Origin: JBMOLL01 sp049325415
Lineage (GTDB): Bacteria; Bacteroidota; Bacteroidia; Bacteroidales; GCA-2748055
Length of the DNA: 39,534 bases
NCBI GenBank assembly: GCA_049325415.1
Contig: JBMOLL010000115.1
Coordinates: 1-39,534 of the forward strand
Reading direction: 5' to 3'
Under the pieces are notes generated by a model. The model searched no databases, had not been told where the DNA came from, and worked only from the letters and a program-made list of their open reading frames with translations. Shown in pieces: positions 1 to 6,531 of the stretch. Within the stretch, counting starts at the first letter, position 1, and the number at the start of each line of letters is the position of its first letter. The position numbers were made by a program, and so were the translations under genes.

Positions 1-96
1 GGTTCGAATACCTCAGAAAGTTTGCTCCCTGCTTTAAAAAGTCCAAAAAATCAGTCCGAAACTTAAAAAATTTAACCAATGTGCTAATTTTATTAA

Positions 97-125
97 TCCT
101 AAAATCCGAATTGCGGATTTTAGGA
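97..125. repeat. Perfect 12-bp inverted repeat
   Basis: TCCTAAAATCCG (97-108) is exactly complementary to CGGATTTTAGGA (114-125) around a 5-nt AATTG loop. It has no clear U-tract on either strand, so it is not an obvious intrinsic terminator. It lies in a cluster of palindromes upstream of the ftsE-like gene. Confidence 0.7.
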
Positions 126-236
126 GCCATCGGGATCGAAGAGCTTGTCGAAGCACCGGTTCCGTTCCTGAGGCAGAAAGCCTCAAACACGATAGCCGGG
201 GTCCCATCCCCGGATATAATGCGAATTACGGACACC

Positions 237-256
237 GACCCTGAAGGGGTCGCACA
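237..256. repeat. REP-like palindrome, copy 1
   Basis: GACCCTGAAGGGGTCGCACA (237-256) contains a near-palindrome GACCC-TGAAG-GGGTC. Its reverse complement matches 11946-11966 except for one inserted base, so it is a dispersed intergenic element and not local chance symmetry. Confidence 0.55.
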
Positions 257-370
257 ATGCCCGATGTACGCAAATCCCCATACCCCCTTGCAGCCCGCAG
301 GCAAACTTGTGAAAAACATTCTGAGATACTTCTGCGAATTTTTGTACTTTTAGACCTAGAAAACAGGGAT

Positions 371-1084
371 ATGTCGCTAGATAGTATTGTAAATCTGGAA
401 CACGCCGCCGTGAAGGTGAACGATCATCTGATCCTTTCGGATGTCAATTTAACGGTTAACCGCGGTGAATTTGTATTTGTCATCGGCAGGGTAGGGAGCG
501 GTAAAACGAGCCTGATCCGGACCATTAATGCCGAATACCCGCTTCTTGAAGGTACAGGTGAAGTGGCAGGTTACCGGCTGGAAAAACTGAAACAGAAAGA
601 GGTTCCTTACCTCCGCCGGAAACTGGGGATTGTCTTCCAGGATTTTCAGCTCCTGTCGGATCGCTCGGTGCATCATAATTTGGAATTCGTGCTCAAGGCC
701 ACCGGCTGGAAAAAGAAAAATGAGATCAACGACCGTATTTCCGAAGTTCTCGACCGTGTTGGACTGGGCTACAAGGGCTATAAAATGCCTCACCAGCTTT
801 CGGGAGGGGAACAGCAAAGAGTGGTAATTGCCAGGGCCCTGCTGAATAGCCCGGAGGTCATCCTGGCCGATGAACCCACCGGTAACCTCGATCCCTCCAC
901 CTCGGAGGAGATCATGAAGATATTGACCGACATCACCTCGGGTGGCCGGGCCGTGATCATGGCAACGCATAATTATCAGCTGATCAAGAAATTCCCTTCG
1001 AGAACCGTTCGCTGTGATCAGGGCTCGCTCACAGAAGCCAACCTGACGCCCGACGATCTCGACCGGCTGATCAGGAATGAATAA
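371..1084 (+). CDS. ftsE: FtsE-like ABC transporter ATP-binding protein
   Basis: This is a 237-residue ABC ATPase of the FtsE/LolD size class. It has Walker A GRVGSGKT at residues 39-46, Q-loop Gln90, signature LSGGEQQR at 143-150, Walker B VILADE at 163-168 followed by PTGNLD, and a MATHN switch histidine. FtsE pairs with the membrane protein FtsX to control peptidoglycan hydrolases during division. I chose the ATG at 371 because homologous sequence begins there; the frame is open further upstream to 257, but that part is repeat-derived intergenic sequence. No ftsX is adjacent, which is common in Bacteroidota. The next gene starts 9 bp downstream, so the two are probably co-transcribed. A LolD- or MacB-type ATPase is a possible alternative, because this subfamily is hard to separate by motif alone. 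Confidence 0.8.
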   Translation: MSLDSIVNLEHAAVKVNDHLILSDVNLTVNRGEFVFVIGRVGSGKTSLIRTINAEYPLLEGTGEVAGYRLEKLKQKEVPYLRRKLGIVFQDFQLLSDRSVHHNLEFVLKATGWKKKNEINDRISEVLDRVGLGYKGYKMPHQLSGGEQQRVVIARALLNSPEVILADEPTGNLDPSTSEEIMKILTDITSGGRAVIMATHNYQLIKKFPSRTVRCDQGSLTEANLTPDDLDRLIRNE

Positions 1085-1093
1085 GCAAAAGAC

Positions 1094-2200
1094 ATGGCAG
1101 CAGAGATCCGGACGTACTCGCTCAGCCAGCTACAGGCCTACACCGGCACACTTTCCTTTGCCTCCCGTCCGCTGATCCCCGTGAGCTCCATGCGGGCCGC
1201 ATCCTACATCCTGAATCCCAATGCCCTTGAAAGTGATATCGTGCTCGCCGAATACTATGAGAATGGCGAACTGGTTGCCTATCGCACCGTATTGCCCGAT
1301 ATGGTCCGGTCGAAGAATGAACAGCCCCTTCGTTTTGCATGGCTGAGCGGCAATTACGTTCACCCTGATTTCAGGCGAAAAGGCATCTCCACCCGCCTCT
1401 TCGGGGTGATGGAGGAGGCATGGAACGGCCGGCTTATGTATACGAATTACGCACCGGCCTCCAGGGCAGTTTACGACGAGACCGGTAAATTTGCCGTGTA
1501 TGCGGCAAGGGAAGGGGAGAGGCTTTACCTCCGTTCCCCGTTTTACGCCGCCTGGAGGGATCGTTTTTCCCGTCCGGGACTTCTGAAAGCAGCCGACGCG
1601 GTCGTCGATCTGTTCCATGAACCTTTTGTAAGGCTCGGGAAAACTGCAGATCTTCATCCGCTCAGGGTCACCGAAGTTACTGCCTTTTCAGACGACATGC
1701 CCCTGTTTATTGCCGGCCTGCAGGAACAGAGCCTGTTTGGCCGCGATGCCCAGACCTTCAACTGGATCAGGCGTTATCCCTGGGTCAGAGAAGGCCGGCC
1801 CGATGAGGAGAGCACACGGTACAACTTTTCCCTGGTGTCGCCATTTTTCAGAAATCACTGGTACGAGATCCGACGGGACGACGGCTCCCCGACTGGCTTT
1901 GTCTGGATCATGGTGAACGGGAAGAAACTGATGGTCCCATATCTGCTGTCGGCTTCCGATTGCTCTGCTGTTGTAACGGATATCGCCGCTTCTCTGGCAG
2001 TGAAGACCATGATCGCGGAAAAAGCTGCCTACCTGCTGGTGAGGAACAGGCCCCTGGAGCAGGCCGTGAAGAAACTTCGCGCCCCCTTCCTCCTCCACCG
2101 TACTTCCGTAATGAACTATTACGTTCACCGCGAGCTGCAGCCCCTTATGGCCGAAAACGGTCTGATCCATGACGGCGACGGCGACTGCGTCTTCACCTGA
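1094..2200 (+). CDS. GNAT-family N-acetyltransferase, two-domain
   Basis: This 368-residue cytoplasmic protein has a GNAT fold in its N-terminal half. Strands around residues 45-60 (VLAEYYENGELVAYRTV) are followed by the acetyl-CoA pyrophosphate loop VHPDFRRKGIS near residue 90, and then MYTNYAPASRAVYDETG, as in GNAT enzymes. The C-terminal half (about 180-368) is not recognised; it may be a second degenerate GNAT-like domain, as in some GNATs of similar length. The substrate is unknown. It starts 9 bp after the ftsE-like gene, so the pair likely forms an operon, although a functional link to division is not implied. The end lies just before a terminator that serves the opposite strand. Confidence 0.7.
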   Translation: MAAEIRTYSLSQLQAYTGTLSFASRPLIPVSSMRAASYILNPNALESDIVLAEYYENGELVAYRTVLPDMVRSKNEQPLRFAWLSGNYVHPDFRRKGISTRLFGVMEEAWNGRLMYTNYAPASRAVYDETGKFAVYAAREGERLYLRSPFYAAWRDRFSRPGLLKAADAVVDLFHEPFVRLGKTADLHPLRVTEVTAFSDDMPLFIAGLQEQSLFGRDAQTFNWIRRYPWVREGRPDEESTRYNFSLVSPFFRNHWYEIRRDDGSPTGFVWIMVNGKKLMVPYLLSASDCSAVVTDIAASLAVKTMIAEKAAYLLVRNRPLEQAVKKLRAPFLLHRTSVMNYYVHRELQPLMAENGLIHDGDGDCVFT

Positions 2201-2229
2201 TTCCGGTAGTTTTCCTGAATCCCTGCGAT

Positions 2230-2264
2230 AAAAAAAGACCGCTGTTCCTTTCAGAACAACGGCC
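2230..2264 (-). terminator. Intrinsic terminator of the 2292-3089 lipoprotein gene
   Basis: Read on the minus strand, an 11-bp stem with two G-U pairs (2264-2254 with 2247-2237) is followed directly by seven T residues (2236-2230). It lies about 28 bp after the lipoprotein stop codon. The wobble pairs form only on the minus strand, which supports that orientation. Confidence 0.75.
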
Positions 2265-2291
2265 CGGTGTTAGTGGAAGTGTATGTTTTTT

Positions 2292-3089
2292 TTATCTGTT
2301 CCATGAAACCCTGAACCAGAGGTCGATCTGCCCTGTTGAAGAGTCTGGTCCCTGTCCTCCAGGGCCTCCGGGACCGCCCTGCCCACCCGGGCCTCCCATC
2401 GGATTGCCTCCGCCATTCATGGGAGGTCTGTCGCCACCACCCGGCATCATTCCCTGTCCTCCTCCCATCGGGGGCATGCCGCCACCACCGGGACCAGCCT
2501 GCTGCCCGGTCATTGTACCCTTAATCCCCACGGAGAAGTTATCCAGGTTCTCAAGGCCCTGATCCGACAGCAATGTAAAGGGAATGATAACGTTATAGCT
2601 CAGTCCTTTCACCGGGTCCTGGCTCACGCTGATCCGGATATCGTTTCCCTCGGTCTTGATATTGAAAAGGTTAGCCTGTCCGTTGCTGAAGTAGAGTGCA
2701 TCATCGGCTAACTCGGGCATCCGCCGGTTCATCAGCTCAGGCTCGAACTGGCCTTGCTGCGGAGCCTGTGCCATGGGCGGCGGGCCTCCGGGTCCCGGTT
2801 TGCCGGCAATCGGATACTGGATATACTGATCCCGGCTTTTCCGGCCGGTTGTATCCAGGTAAAGCGTTAAACCATCTCTCCGGATACTGTTGATCACACG
2901 CTGATCGGTGGTGTTCAGACTGATAAACAGCTCGGTTTCGCTGTTGGCTACGTAATACCGGATCCCGCTGGCTTCATCATAGAACGGATAGTCAAAGGAG
3001 GCACCCGGGGTATAGCTCCGGGATGTCATGCTGGGCAGGAAAGAGCAGGCACTGAGCAGGAACAATGCCGGATAAACAAGGTATTTCAT
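2292..3089 (-). CDS. Lipoprotein with Gly/Pro/Met-rich segment
   Basis: The 265-residue precursor has a lipoprotein signal ending in the lipobox LSAC at residues 12-15, so it is probably anchored in the outer or inner membrane. Residues about 35-185 look like a beta-sandwich resembling DOMON/CBM9-type folds, for example ELFISLNTTDQ and the strand pattern DGLTLYLDTTG. Residues about 198-252 are a low-complexity run of Gly, Pro, Met and Gln with collagen-like GGQGGPGGPGG triplets. The run sits just before a last strand, QIDLWFRVSW, so it looks like an insertion in a surface loop and not a tail. A second short PGPGGPPPMAQ patch is near residue 98. The function is unknown and the fold assignment is tentative. 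The gene has its own terminator. Confidence 0.7.
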   Translation of the reverse strand: MKYLVYPALFLLSACSFLPSMTSRSYTPGASFDYPFYDEASGIRYYVANSETELFISLNTTDQRVINSIRRDGLTLYLDTTGRKSRDQYIQYPIAGKPGPGGPPPMAQAPQQGQFEPELMNRRMPELADDALYFSNGQANLFNIKTEGNDIRISVSQDPVKGLSYNVIIPFTLLSDQGLENLDNFSVGIKGTMTGQQAGPGGGGMPPMGGGQGMMPGGGDRPPMNGGGNPMGGPGGQGGPGGPGGQGPDSSTGQIDLWFRVSWNR

Positions 3090-3244
3090 ACTATACAGAT
3101 TGTGGCCTTCGGTTTATCTGCAGGCCATTAAGGCACATTTAACCATACAGACGAAAAGTAAATATGTTTTATTCCCGTTCCGGAAAAAGTATCTGAAATA
3201 AATCCTGTTTCCTCCGGCACCCTGTCTCCCTTACTCCGTAAACG

Positions 3245-3274
3245 AAAAAAGGCCGTCCGTAACGAACAGCCTTC
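3245..3274 (-). terminator. Intrinsic terminator of the beta-helix gene
   Basis: On the minus strand AAGGCTGTTCG pairs with CGGACGGCCTT (two G-U pairs) across a short loop, and is followed by a run of T residues (3250-3245). It begins about 23 bp after the stop codon of the gene at 3297-4136. Confidence 0.75.
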
Positions 3275-3296
3275 GATCTTCTAACAGTGCGGGAAC

Positions 3297-4136
3297 CTAT
3301 TCAATCAAAGCACCCATGTCCTTGCCCTGTTTACCGCTTTTTTTACAGGGCGAGCTTTTCTGCAGACGGAAATCATTGCTTCCCGTATTGATGAATTTGG
3401 GATCTTCATAGCTCAGATTGTTCCCGTTGTTGACGGCATCGTCGGGCATTTCCTGTAAAAGGCTGTACTCAATCACGGGAAAGGAATCACCGTTCAGATA
3501 AAAACCGTTATCATTATCCCAGAGGATCACGCTTGTGAGGGCAGGGGAAGATCCGCTATTGCATTCCAGTCCGTAGTTGTTATTGGCAATCGTGGTATTA
3601 ATGATCTTCGGTGCAGAACCGTTCTTACAGTTGATGGCTGTCCAGTGATTATTGACAATCAAACAGTTATTAATCACTCCGCCGGCATTCTGGAAACTTA
3701 CAACCCCGGTGGCATTGTCGCCGGTGATGATCCCCCTGATATAATGACCGTATTCCAGCATGCAGTATTCCAGGATGTTGTCGGTTCCTTCAAACAGATA
3801 GATGGTACCCCAGTATCCGTTGGAACCGTTGCGGGTAAAATGGATCAGATCGTTCTTTTTTCCCTTGGCAACAAGGGTACCCTCCACCCGGAGGAATCCT
3901 ACCCTGAAGTTGCGGCTGGCGTATTCTCTTTCCTCGCCCGTCTGAAATTTGACGGTTACACCGGGTTTGATCTTCAGTGTCTTTCCCTTGGGAACAATGG
4001 CTTCCCCATTAACAATGTAGGGGGATCCTTTCTTGTCCCAGGTTCCGTAAACTTCCTGTTTGTTTTCAATATAGGTCTGTGCGCTCAGACTTAGCGTAGC
4101 AAGGACCAGCAGTGCGGTTAATGTTAATGATTTCAT
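3297..4136 (-). CDS. Secreted right-handed beta-helix protein
   Basis: This is a 279-residue precursor with a Sec signal peptide (residues 1-19, ending SLSAQ). The mature part starts with a region common in secreted beta-helix proteins (IVNGEAIVPKGKTLKIKPGVTVKF). It continues with successive parallel beta-helix rungs, such as VNNHWTAINCKNGSAPKIINTTIANNNYGLECNSG and WDNDNGFYLNG, of the NosD/Beta_helix type. The end, EDPKFINTGSNDFRLQKSSPC, is the usual capping motif of bacterial beta-helix proteins in this phylum. No catalytic residues or T9SS tail are evident. A carbohydrate-binding or structural extracellular role is possible, but the substrate is unknown. Confidence 0.75.
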   Translation of the reverse strand: MKSLTLTALLVLATLSLSAQTYIENKQEVYGTWDKKGSPYIVNGEAIVPKGKTLKIKPGVTVKFQTGEEREYASRNFRVGFLRVEGTLVAKGKKNDLIHFTRNGSNGYWGTIYLFEGTDNILEYCMLEYGHYIRGIITGDNATGVVSFQNAGGVINNCLIVNNHWTAINCKNGSAPKIINTTIANNNYGLECNSGSSPALTSVILWDNDNGFYLNGDSFPVIEYSLLQEMPDDAVNNGNNLSYEDPKFINTGSNDFRLQKSSPCKKSGKQGKDMGALIE

Positions 4137-4175
4137 GGTATCAGGTTTAAGTTTTCTACCCTTTCAGGCTTTAAC

Positions 4176-4183
4176 CAAAATTA
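4176..4183 (-). promoter_or_regulatory. Candidate -7 box for the beta-helix gene
   Basis: On the minus strand TAATTTTG matches the Bacteroidota -7 consensus TAnnTTTG exactly, 39 bases upstream of the ATG. I do not see a clean -33 TTTG at the usual spacing, so this is only a candidate. Confidence 0.35.
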
Positions 4184-4321
4184 GCAAGAAATCTTTTGCT
4201 TTGTACCGTTCTGCGGGACAAAAATGGCCGGCGGAATTGAGCTTTACACGAACCTTCCCTAGCCTTACATAGTTATTCACTCTGAGGCGTTAAACGGATA
4301 TCGGAACGCGGATTCGGAAGC

Positions 4322-5392
4322 CTATGCTCCGGCTTTCAGAAACTCTCTTTTGAGCTCTTCAAAAGTCTGTTTTACCGAAATGATCTTCCTGGAGAGAAAG
4401 GCATTTGCCCCTGCAAAAGCATATCCGCTGTTCAGATTTCCCCTGTAGGCATTGTACAGGGCGGTAATAATGCAATACGGACTGGTACTGACTTCACAGG
4501 TCCTGATGCATTTGTAGGGACAATTTATGGGTTGCTTCTGACCCAGTTTTACTTTATCAAGGAACTTGTTCCTGATTGCCCTGCCGGGCATGCCCACAGG
4601 ACTTGTTATTATTTCAAGATCTTCCTCTTCAGCATTGATATAGCTCATTTTAAAGGCTTCGGAAGCATCACATTCAGTTGTTGTTACAAAACGGGTGCCC
4701 ATCTGAACACCGGAAGCTCCCAGGCTCAGCATTTCCCGAATATGCCCTCCTGTATAAACGCCGCCGGCAGCAATAACCGGGATTTTCACCCCGTAACGCT
4801 CTTCAAATTCCCTGACAACCTCCACCACCTCGGGGATCAGGTGCTCGAGGGAATAGTTTTCGTCGTTCAATTGTTCTCTTTTAAAGCCCAGATGTCCGCC
4901 TGCCTTTGGCCCCTCCACGACAATGGCATCGGGAAGATAATCGTACTCCTGTTTCCATTTGGAACAGATAATCTTTGCAGCACGACCCGATGAAACGATG
5001 GGAACCAGCCGGGTAACGCTGTCCTTCGTGAGAAATCCGGGCATGTTTAGGGGAAGACCTGCCCCGCTGAATATGATATCTGCCTTTTCGGCTATGGCCG
5101 TTTTAACCATATCGGCAAAGTTCGACATGGCCACCATGATGTTCACCCCGATCACCCCGACAGTCTTTTCCCTGACCTTGCGCAACTCTTCTTTTAATCC
5201 CTGGATACTTGCCTCCAGGTAATCAGCGCCCTTGTTGCGGTAGAGCAGCCCCAGTCCTGCACTTGATATTACTCCTACGCCTCCTTCATTGGCTACGGCT
5301 GCTGCCATGCCCGATAAAGAGATCCCAACACCCATACCTCCCTGTATCACCGGCACAGCTATGGTAAAATTTCCGATCTTTAATGGTTTCAT
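4322..5392 (-). CDS. Nitronate monooxygenase / FabK-like FMN oxidoreductase
   Basis: This 356-residue TIM-barrel flavoprotein belongs to the NMO/2-nitropropane dioxygenase family. It begins with the typical PVIQGGMGVGIS segment. It also has the GVNIMVAMS strand, the phosphate-binding AAGGVYTGGHIREMLSLGASGVQMGTRF region, and a C-terminal lobe. Enzymes of this family use FMN to oxidise alkyl nitronates; FabK relatives reduce enoyl-ACP. The C-terminal part carries a cluster CPYKCIRTC with a further Cys, found in a subset of the family; its role is unclear. The length is slightly above FabK (about 310 residues). The gene stands alone, with a candidate promoter upstream. The exact substrate cannot be decided from sequence. 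Confidence 0.8.
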   Translation of the reverse strand: MKPLKIGNFTIAVPVIQGGMGVGISLSGMAAAVANEGGVGVISSAGLGLLYRNKGADYLEASIQGLKEELRKVREKTVGVIGVNIMVAMSNFADMVKTAIAEKADIIFSGAGLPLNMPGFLTKDSVTRLVPIVSSGRAAKIICSKWKQEYDYLPDAIVVEGPKAGGHLGFKREQLNDENYSLEHLIPEVVEVVREFEERYGVKIPVIAAGGVYTGGHIREMLSLGASGVQMGTRFVTTTECDASEAFKMSYINAEEEDLEIITSPVGMPGRAIRNKFLDKVKLGQKQPINCPYKCIRTCEVSTSPYCIITALYNAYRGNLNSGYAFAGANAFLSRKIISVKQTFEELKREFLKAGA

Positions 5393-5450
5393 GCGATTAA
5401 ATATTTGATATACAAATAGATAGGCTGAAAATCCATGTTTCAGTCCGGCT

Positions 5451-5458
5451 CAAAGGTA
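5451..5458 (-). promoter_or_regulatory. Candidate -7 box for the flavoprotein gene
   Basis: On the minus strand TACCTTTG matches TAnnTTTG exactly, about 58 bases before the ATG at 5392. A matching -33 element is not obvious. Confidence 0.35.
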
Positions 5459-5615
5459 CCGTTATAATTGAGACAGGAACGGGAAAATGAAGATATTTGC
5501 AGTTCTTCGGTCAAATTAAACTATTCGACTGAAAATCAGCAATATTCAAATAAATTAATCGGGTTGATTAACAGTTATTTAACCCAAATTATTCAATAGG
5601 AGCCGAAGATATGAG

Positions 5616-5638
5616 GCGAACTACTTGAATTAGTTGGG
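5616..5638. repeat. Dispersed 23-bp repeat, copy 1
   Basis: This 23-bp word, containing ACTTGAATTAGTTGGG, recurs at 36160-36182 with a single mismatch (T or A at its seventh base). Both copies lie next to CGGGAT-rich palindromic sequence, so each seems to be part of a larger mobile or REP-like intergenic element. Confidence 0.65.
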
Positions 5639-5674
5639 TTAATCCCTCCCGATATTTATCGGGATTGGAAAATA

Positions 5675-5710
5675 ACCTAAGCAGTGACTTTCAAAAGGCT
5701 CTGCTTAGGT
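5675..5710 (-). terminator. Perfect 10-bp inverted repeat, possible terminator
   Basis: ACCTAAGCAG (5675-5684) is complementary to CTGCTTAGGT (5701-5710) around a 16-nt spacer. Read on the minus strand it is followed by TTATTTTCC. It is about 45 bp past the cold-shock gene, so it may end that transcript, but the T-tract is weak and the loop is long. Confidence 0.4.
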
Positions 5711-5726
5711 ATATTTTACTTGGCCG

Positions 5727-5758
5727 TTAATGTATTTGGATATTTCCAAATGCATTAA
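5727..5758. repeat. 14-bp hairpin overlapping the cold-shock stop codon
   Basis: TTAATGTATTTGGA (5727-5740) pairs with TCCAAATGCATTAA (5745-5758) with one mismatch and a 4-nt loop. The stop codon of the cold-shock gene (5755-5757) lies inside one arm. It could stabilise the 3' end of the mRNA; no T-run follows. Confidence 0.5.
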
Positions 5759-6210
5759 ATGGGTTTAACTAAACTAACAGCCTGGGCGCTGGGGCCTTTT
5801 AATCCCGAGGTGATTTCAAAACTAACCTTGCTTCCTTCCCTGACCGCTTCTTTCAGGTTGTTGACGTGGAAGTACACATTCTCGTTGCTCTGAGAATCCC
5901 TGATAAAACCAAAACCTTTTGCTGTGTTATAGTAGGTGACGACCCCTGTTCTTACGTAGCTGGGGGTTTCCCGTTTCTCGCGGGTAGGAATTCCTATTTC
6001 AATATCTTCGGCGTTTATGGCCTCCCTTTTCGAGGGATCCGGAGGGGTGTCGGTAATCCTGCCATATTCATCGACATAGGCGATCATATCGTCAAGATTG
6101 CCTTTGCCGCTTTCCTTTCTTACATTCCGCTTTTCCTCCTTGTCCTTCCTTTTTTTCTCTTTTTTCTTTCTGACTTCTTTCTTATTATAGGATTCCTGTG
6201 ATTTCCCCAT
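5755..6210 (-). CDS. Cold-shock-domain protein with a basic N-terminal extension
   Basis: This 151-residue protein has two parts. Residues 1-40 are extremely Lys/Arg/Glu-rich (KKKEKKRKDKEEKR) and resemble a disordered RNA-binding tail. Residues about 86-151 are a cold-shock domain with RNP1-like KGFGFIRD, RNP2-like VYFHVNNL, and the closing strand AVSLVKP. Such proteins bind single-stranded RNA and act as RNA chaperones. I chose the ATG at 6210 (MGKSQESYNKKE) because this matches the conserved start of the Bacteroidota family; an earlier in-frame ATG at 6237 would add nine residues. A long leader upstream suggests post-transcriptional control. Confidence 0.85.
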   Translation of the reverse strand: MGKSQESYNKKEVRKKKEKKRKDKEEKRNVRKESGKGNLDDMIAYVDEYGRITDTPPDPSKREAINAEDIEIGIPTREKRETPSYVRTGVVTYYNTAKGFGFIRDSQSNENVYFHVNNLKEAVREGSKVSFEITSGLKGPSAQAVSLVKPI

Positions 6211-6360
6211 ATTATCTGATTTAATGAATAAAAACAACCTGCAAAATCTCCTTTCGGACGATCGGAACTGAAGAGTGATAAGCTATTTAATTGCTGTAGC
6301 AGTCAGGATAACTTTTGAAAAAAAGCCGGAGTGCGCTGATATTTCAAATACTCTAAGCGA

Positions 6361-6368
6361 CAAAGATA
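6361..6368 (-). promoter_or_regulatory. Candidate -7 box for the cold-shock gene, implying a long leader
   Basis: On the minus strand TATCTTTG matches TAnnTTTG exactly. Transcription from here would start near 6354 and give a leader of about 145 nt before the ATG at 6210. Long structured leaders are typical of cspA-type genes. The -33 element is not clear. The region 6211-6531 holds no other gene. Confidence 0.45.
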
Positions 6369-6456
6369 CTCTTTTTAGGGACACATCCTTACTGCCTTTG
6401 CTTTTCATTCAGGTTACAGGATCATAAGCTGCCGTTATGGGCTGGTTTCCGGGCTG

Positions 6457-6494
6457 AAAAAAATAAAATCACAGCTAATTCCGGGGCTGCTGTG
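6457..6494 (-). terminator. Intrinsic terminator of the mutS2-FemAB-deacetylase cluster
   Basis: On the minus strand CACAGC (6494-6489) pairs with GCTGTG (6475-6470), followed by the T-rich tract ATTTTATTTTTTT (6469-6457). It lies about 38 bp after the deacetylase stop. The stem is only 6 bp with a 13-nt loop, so it is moderately convincing. Confidence 0.5.
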
Positions 6495-6531
6495 TGAACG
6501 GATCCGAAGTGAAAAGTTCACCTTTTTTGTC

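Larger units (their letters stand above)
1..370. other. Non-coding region upstream of the ftsE-like gene, with palindromes
   Basis: I see no convincing gene here. The stretch holds three inverted repeats: a perfect 12-bp stem with a 5-nt loop (97-125), a 6-bp GC-rich stem CCGGGG/CCCCGG (196-213), and a REP-like palindrome (237-251). It also carries the GAGCTTGTCGAAG and GTTCCTGAGG words that recur in the repeat region at 37660-38040. The short open frames that cross it have no recognisable protein content. The promoter of the downstream gene is probably in the last 100 bases, but I could not place it. Confidence 0.6.
5393..5754. other. Non-coding region with repeats between two minus-strand genes
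   Basis: No gene is visible. The stretch contains a candidate promoter for the flavoprotein gene (5451-5458), a 23-bp dispersed repeat (5616-5638), a short palindrome CCCGATA/TATCGGG (5648-5663), a perfect 10-bp inverted repeat (5675-5710), and the distal arm of a hairpin at the end of the cold-shock gene. It is clearly AT-richer than the flanking genes. Confidence 0.6.

Noticed and set aside
81..353. 90-residue frame upstream of the ftsE-like gene
   Set aside because: It runs through three palindromes and REP-like sequence and has no protein features.
6509..6528. Plus-strand terminator GTGAA-AAG-TTCAC followed by C and six T
   Set aside because: The stem is only 5 bp and no plus-strand gene ends nearby.
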